This document shows positions 6,077-8,742 of a stretch of 8,742 bases of DNA, one piece after another. Position numbers and translations under genes: made by a program. Location: contig JALHPW010000178.1 in NCBI GenBank assembly GCA_022842255.1, positions 1 to 8,742 on the forward strand. The letters run 5' to 3'. Origin of the DNA: Saprospiraceae bacterium. GTDB taxonomy: Bacteria > Bacteroidota > Bacteroidia > Chitinophagales > Saprospiraceae. Each line of letters opens with the position of its first letter. Position 1 is the first letter of the stretch. A model generated the notes under the pieces. It was given only the letters and a program-made list of their open reading frames with translations, was not told where the DNA came from and ran no database searches.

Positions 6077-7378
6077 TTAAACTATCTGAGAAGCCACCTT
6101 CCCCATTGCTGCACGTATTTCCTCGGTGCAAAGATTGCCCAGGCTGCCGTCATGGGTATGGTGTAAAGTTTGGGTAGGGTTGAACTCAAAGGTACCTGAC
6201 TCGATTCGGTTTCCAACTTCCCGATAAGCTTCCCGGAACGACAATCCCTTGTTAACCAATTCATTAACAGCCTCTACAGTGAATAAATAACGATATTTTT
6301 CATCCTGCAAAATATCTTTTCGCACCTCGATATATGGCAGCGCGTGGGTCAACATCTCCAAACAACCTTTCAAACTTTCAATGCCCGGGAACAGGATTTC
6401 CTTCGTCAGCTGCAGGTCGCGGTGGTATCCGGAAGGCAAATTGGTGAATAAAAGTGCAAGCTCGTTGGGCAAGGCCTGCAGTCGGTTGCAACGGGCACGG
6501 GTCAACTCAAAAATATCAGGGTTTTTCTTGTGCGGCATGATGCTGCTGCCCGTGGTGAGCTCAGGCGGGAAACCGATGAAGTCAAAATTCTGGCTCAGGT
6601 AAAGACACACATCCATCGAAAAACGCCCGAGTGTGGCAGCGATGTTAGACAATGCCTGCGCAACGATGCGTTCGGTTTTTCCACGACTCATTTGGGCATA
6701 CACCGCGTTGAAATGCAGGGTATCGAAGCCCAACAATTCGGTTGTCAACCGACGGTCGAGCGGAAACGAAGAACCGTACCTAGCTCCGCTGCCCAAGGGG
6801 TTTTTGTTGACCACCCGGTAGGCTGCTACCAAGGTTTCCATATCGTCCACGAGGCTTTCGGCATAGGCCCCGAACCACAGCCCGAAAGAGGAGGGCATGG
6901 CGATTTGAAGGTGCGTATACCCTGGGAGCAGGGTTTCGCGGTGTTGTTCGCTGAGCCTAAGCAACAAATCAAACAGCTTGATTGTCAAAGCTTTAACTTC
7001 CTGTAGTTCCGCCCTAAGGTAAAGTTTGATGTCCACCGCCACCTGGTCGTTGCGGCTGCGCCCGGCGTGGATTTTTTTGCCTGACTCGCCGATGCGGCGG
7101 GTGAGCAGCAGTTCGATTTGTGAATGCACGTCCTCTACTTCTGCCTCGATTTGGAAATCACCAGCACGGATATCCACCAAAATCTGGTTCAGTTCGCGGT
7201 GGATTTCCAAGCACTCGGCGGCCGTGAGCAACCCCACTTTTTCAAGCATTTGTGTGTGTGCGAGCGAGCCCAGCACATCGTGTTCCGCTAGCAACAAATC
7301 AAACTCACGGTCTCTGCCGACTGTGAACTTTTCGACGAGGGTATGGGTGCTGGTGTTATGTTTGGACCAGAGTTTCAT
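6077..7378 (-). CDS. argH: Argininosuccinate lyase
   Basis: ArgH splits argininosuccinate into arginine and fumarate, the last step of arginine synthesis, in the cytosol as a homotetramer. From the ATG at 7378 it has 433 residues, a little shorter than the usual 455-470. This start gives the family's typical MKLW opening followed by FTVGRDREFD; the frame is open further up to a TTG at 7429, but those residues look non-coding. Visible motifs are HAGRSRNDQ (104-112), GYTHLQIAMPSSFG (153-166), the fumarate-lyase signature GSSIMPHKKNP (277-287) carrying the catalytic-loop serine, and SGYHRDLQLTKE (316-327). All key blocks are intact. The gene follows the argE-type gene in the same direction but is separated from it by an opposite-strand small gene, so it needs its own promoter; I did not find a good one in 7379-7462. 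The WYL regulator starts 3 bases after its stop. Confidence 0.95.
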   Translation of the reverse strand: MKLWSKHNTSTHTLVEKFTVGRDREFDLLLAEHDVLGSLAHTQMLEKVGLLTAAECLEIHRELNQILVDIRAGDFQIEAEVEDVHSQIELLLTRRIGESGKKIHAGRSRNDQVAVDIKLYLRAELQEVKALTIKLFDLLLRLSEQHRETLLPGYTHLQIAMPSSFGLWFGAYAESLVDDMETLVAAYRVVNKNPLGSGARYGSSFPLDRRLTTELLGFDTLHFNAVYAQMSRGKTERIVAQALSNIAATLGRFSMDVCLYLSQNFDFIGFPPELTTGSSIMPHKKNPDIFELTRARCNRLQALPNELALLFTNLPSGYHRDLQLTKEILFPGIESLKGCLEMLTHALPYIEVRKDILQDEKYRYLFTVEAVNELVNKGLSFREAYREVGNRIESGTFEFNPTQTLHHTHDGSLGNLCTEEIRAAMGKVASQIV

Positions 7379-7412
7379 GGGAGAAAGTTTAGGAGATTTA
7401 CGATAGCCTTGA

Positions 7413-7443
7413 TTTGAAATACAGGACAAAAGCCTTTACTTTG
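7413..7443 (+). promoter_or_regulatory. Bacteroidota-type promoter for the small gene at 7463
   Basis: TTTG at 7413-7416 and TTACTTTG at 7436-7443 are 19 bases apart, agreeing with the -33 TTTG and -7 TAnnTTTG consensus with a single mismatch. The start codon follows 19 bases after the -7 element, giving a short leader. A second -7-like match, TAGGTTTG at 7452-7459, is exact but only 3 bases before the ATG and lacks a spaced TTTG partner. Confidence 0.6.
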
Positions 7444-7462
7444 TACCAAAATAGGTTTGGTT

Positions 7463-7702
7463 ATGAATACTGTTTATAATGCCTACGATGAACTTGCAGA
7501 GATTCTTTCAATGGCCAATCCAGCTAGAATTTTGCAATTAAAAGCATCCAAAGAGATGCAACAACGGCTTGAGGTTTTAATTGAAAAGTCGAAAGAAAGC
7601 CAGCTTTCAAACATCGAAAAAGATGAGTTGGACCATTATATAGTATTGGAACGCCTCATCCGTCTTGCTAAAATTCGTACTCGCGCCCAACAACGTGCAT
7701 GA
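7463..7702 (+). CDS. Small conserved-looking helical protein of unknown function
   Basis: This 79-residue protein starts at ATG 7463; a TTG two codons upstream is less likely. It appears mainly alpha-helical and charged, with no signal peptide or membrane segment. Two blocks stand out: a front part, ELAEILSMANPARILQLKAS, and a back part, SNIEKDELDHYIVLERLIRLAK, ending in a basic tail KIRTRAQQRA. This layout resembles a family of about 80-residue proteins that I recall from Bacteroidota and cyanobacteria, often lying directly in front of an HNH endonuclease gene and looking like the first half of a two-gene unit; no function is established. Here no intact partner follows. The gene has a good promoter of its own and stands on the opposite strand to its two arginine-gene neighbours, which suggests a later insertion. 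Confidence 0.65.
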   Translation: MNTVYNAYDELAEILSMANPARILQLKASKEMQQRLEVLIEKSKESQLSNIEKDELDHYIVLERLIRLAKIRTRAQQRA

Positions 7703-7760
7703 GCATCATCCTGAGAGCATTATCGAACGCCGAGAGTTGATTCGTTTTGGATTATTTTGA
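7701..7760 (+). pseudogene. Possible C-terminal remnant of an HNH-endonuclease-type partner gene
   Basis: Right behind the small gene, frame 7701-7760 reads EHHPESIIERRELIRFGLF and a stop, overlapping the end of the argE-type gene by 9 bases. The pattern of a residue pair, HPE, then an ERRELI helix resembles the tail of HNH endonucleases that I recall following this small-protein family. An ATGA overlap at 7699-7702 also offers a start, but its frame ends after 13 codons. Together this could be a partner gene that lost its middle. The piece is only 19 residues and may be chance. Confidence 0.2.
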
Positions 7761-8742
7761 ATACCCCTCCAAAAGCGAAATATAACCAGCAATCCCCGCT
7801 TCAATTTCTTTCAAGAAGATATACTCGTCGGCGGTATGGCTCCGCGCGCTGTCGCCGGGGCCCATTTTCAAGGCAGGAAACGGCATCAGCGCTTTGTCGG
7901 ATGTGGTGGGCGAACCATACGCCGAACGCCCCATTGCAAGGCCCGATTGCACCAATGGATGCTCAGGTGGAATGATAGACGAACGCATCCGCAAACTACG
8001 CGGTTCGACGCTGCAACGCACATGGGTCCGAATCACTTCCAAAACCTGCTCGAACGTGTAGCACTCGTTCACCCGGACATCTACCGTGAAGCGGCATTCA
8101 TCAGGCACCACGTTGTGTTGTGTGCCCGCTTGTAGGATGGTGACCGACATTTTCACAGGCCCCAAAAACTCCGAAACCATGGGGAATCTGTGGGTTCTGA
8201 ACCATTCAATATCCGCCAGCGCATTGTAAATCGCATTTTCCCCTTCCTCACGGGCCGCATGCCCAGAGCGTCCGGTGGCCACACAATCCAGCACCATCAG
8301 GCCTTTTTCAGCAATGGCCAGTTGCATCTGGGTAGGTTCACCGACAATGGCGCAATCAATTTTGCCCAGTGCTGGAAGCACGAGTTCCACGCCATTTTTA
8401 CCTGAGTTTTCTTCCTCCGCAGTGGCGGCGTACACCAGGTTGAACGGCAAATTCTCCTGCTCATAAAAATGTAAAAACGCCGCCATCAAACAGACCAAGG
8501 CCCCGCCTGCATCATTGCTTCCCAGGCCGAACAAGCGCCCGTCCACAATATCGGGGGAGAATGGGTCGCGGGTATAGCCCTTATTTGGTTTGACGGTGTC
8601 GTGGTGCGAATTCAGCAGGATGCTTGGTTTGGCAGGGTCAAAATGCAAGTTTCGCGCCCATACATTGTGTTTCAAACGCATGGTTTGCACACCATACCCT
8701 TGTAAAAAGGCCTCCAAAATGGTCGCAGTCCCATCCTCATCC
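7752..8742 (-). CDS. argE: M20-family deacylase of the ArgE type (5' partial)
   Basis: This metallopeptidase-family amidohydrolase removes the acyl group from N-acetylornithine or, as known in some Bacteroidota, from N-acylcitrulline in arginine synthesis. The frame is open to the right window edge (the first visible residues are DEDGTATILEAFL), so only the extreme N-terminus is missing; the TTG at 8717 is internal. Numbering from that TTG, the di-zinc site is complete: H38 and D40 in NSHHDTVKP, bridging D69 in GLGSNDAGG, catalytic E102 and ligand E103 in ATAEEENSG, E127 in VGEPTQ, and H294 in ARSHTADEYI. The lid/dimerisation domain lies around 145-245. TTSDKALMPFP and GPGDSARSHTADE favour an ArgE rather than a DapE role, as does the nearby argH. 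Acetylornithine versus acetylcitrulline as substrate cannot be decided here. Confidence 0.9.
   Translation of the reverse strand, partial: DEDGTATILEAFLQGYGVQTMRLKHNVWARNLHFDPAKPSILLNSHHDTVKPNKGYTRDPFSPDIVDGRLFGLGSNDAGGALVCLMAAFLHFYEQENLPFNLVYAATAEEENSGKNGVELVLPALGKIDCAIVGEPTQMQLAIAEKGLMVLDCVATGRSGHAAREEGENAIYNALADIEWFRTHRFPMVSEFLGPVKMSVTILQAGTQHNVVPDECRFTVDVRVNECYTFEQVLEVIRTHVRCSVEPRSLRMRSSIIPPEHPLVQSGLAMGRSAYGSPTTSDKALMPFPALKMGPGDSARSHTADEYIFLKEIEAGIAGYISLLEGYSK

Noticed and set aside
6530..7006. Plus-strand open frame of 158 codons inside argH
   Set aside because: It lies wholly opposite well-conserved ArgH blocks, including the GSSIMPHKKNP region, and its translation has no family-like pattern.
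7379..7429. N-terminal extension of ArgH from TTG 7429
   Set aside because: ArgH proteins typically begin with MKLW, which matches the ATG at 7378. The extra 17 residues show no family resemblance and run into the divergent promoter region.

Overview
The window looks like chromosomal DNA of a Bacteroidota bacterium, possibly a Saprospira-type lineage (tentative). Four things point there. The candidate promoters are of the TTTG / TAnnTTTG kind. Shine-Dalgarno sequences are essentially absent. The protein variants fit the phylum: a phosphoenolpyruvate carboxylase with TAHPTQFYPG and an argE-type M20 deacetylase with TTSDKALMPFP. An AT-rich intergenic repeat carries phased ATCA blocks. No rRNA, tRNA, CRISPR array or insertion sequence is visible, and no gene-free stretch exceeds about 205 bases.

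Layout. (1) 1-502, plus strand: the C-terminal part of a MoeB/ThiF-type adenylyltransferase with a fused rhodanese domain, cut by the window edge. (2) 508-1320, minus strand: an integral-membrane sterol desaturase / fatty acid hydroxylase family protein, tail to tail with the first gene. (3) 1321-1523: a divergent intergenic region with a weak candidate promoter. (4) 1524-4114, plus strand: phosphoenolpyruvate carboxylase (ppc), split by an apparent one-base deletion exactly where the catalytic GDRDGNP loop is encoded. Adding one T at 2228-2231 restores a full-length 863-residue enzyme. (5) 4115-4310: a duplicated 60-bp repeat between converging genes, whose second copy also supplies the stop codon of the next gene. 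(6) 4301-7378, minus strand, read right to left: argH, a YafY-type HTH-WYL regulator 3 bases behind it, then a DUF1761 membrane protein and a YdeI/OmdA-family protein. A TGACA-N6-TGTCA palindrome stands in front of the last two genes. (7) 7463-7702, plus strand: a small gene with its own good promoter, wedged antiparallel between the two arginine genes. (8) 7752-8742, minus strand: an argE-type deacetylase, cut by the right edge.

How the genes relate. The argE-type enzyme frees ornithine or citrulline from the acylated intermediate and ArgH performs the last step of arginine synthesis, so these two were probably neighbours in an arg operon before the small gene came between them. The WYL regulator, DUF1761 gene and YdeI-family gene look like a compact accessory module placed behind argH, with the palindrome as the likely operator. 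Phosphoenolpyruvate carboxylase supplies oxaloacetate and hence aspartate, a substrate of the argininosuccinate step, but nothing in the sequence shows a regulatory link.

The strongest points for a second look are the ppc frameshift, the palindrome with its adjacent regulator, the duplicated phased repeat that overlaps a coding end, and the small gene between argE and argH with a possible partner-gene remnant behind it. I see no convincing large undescribed system.
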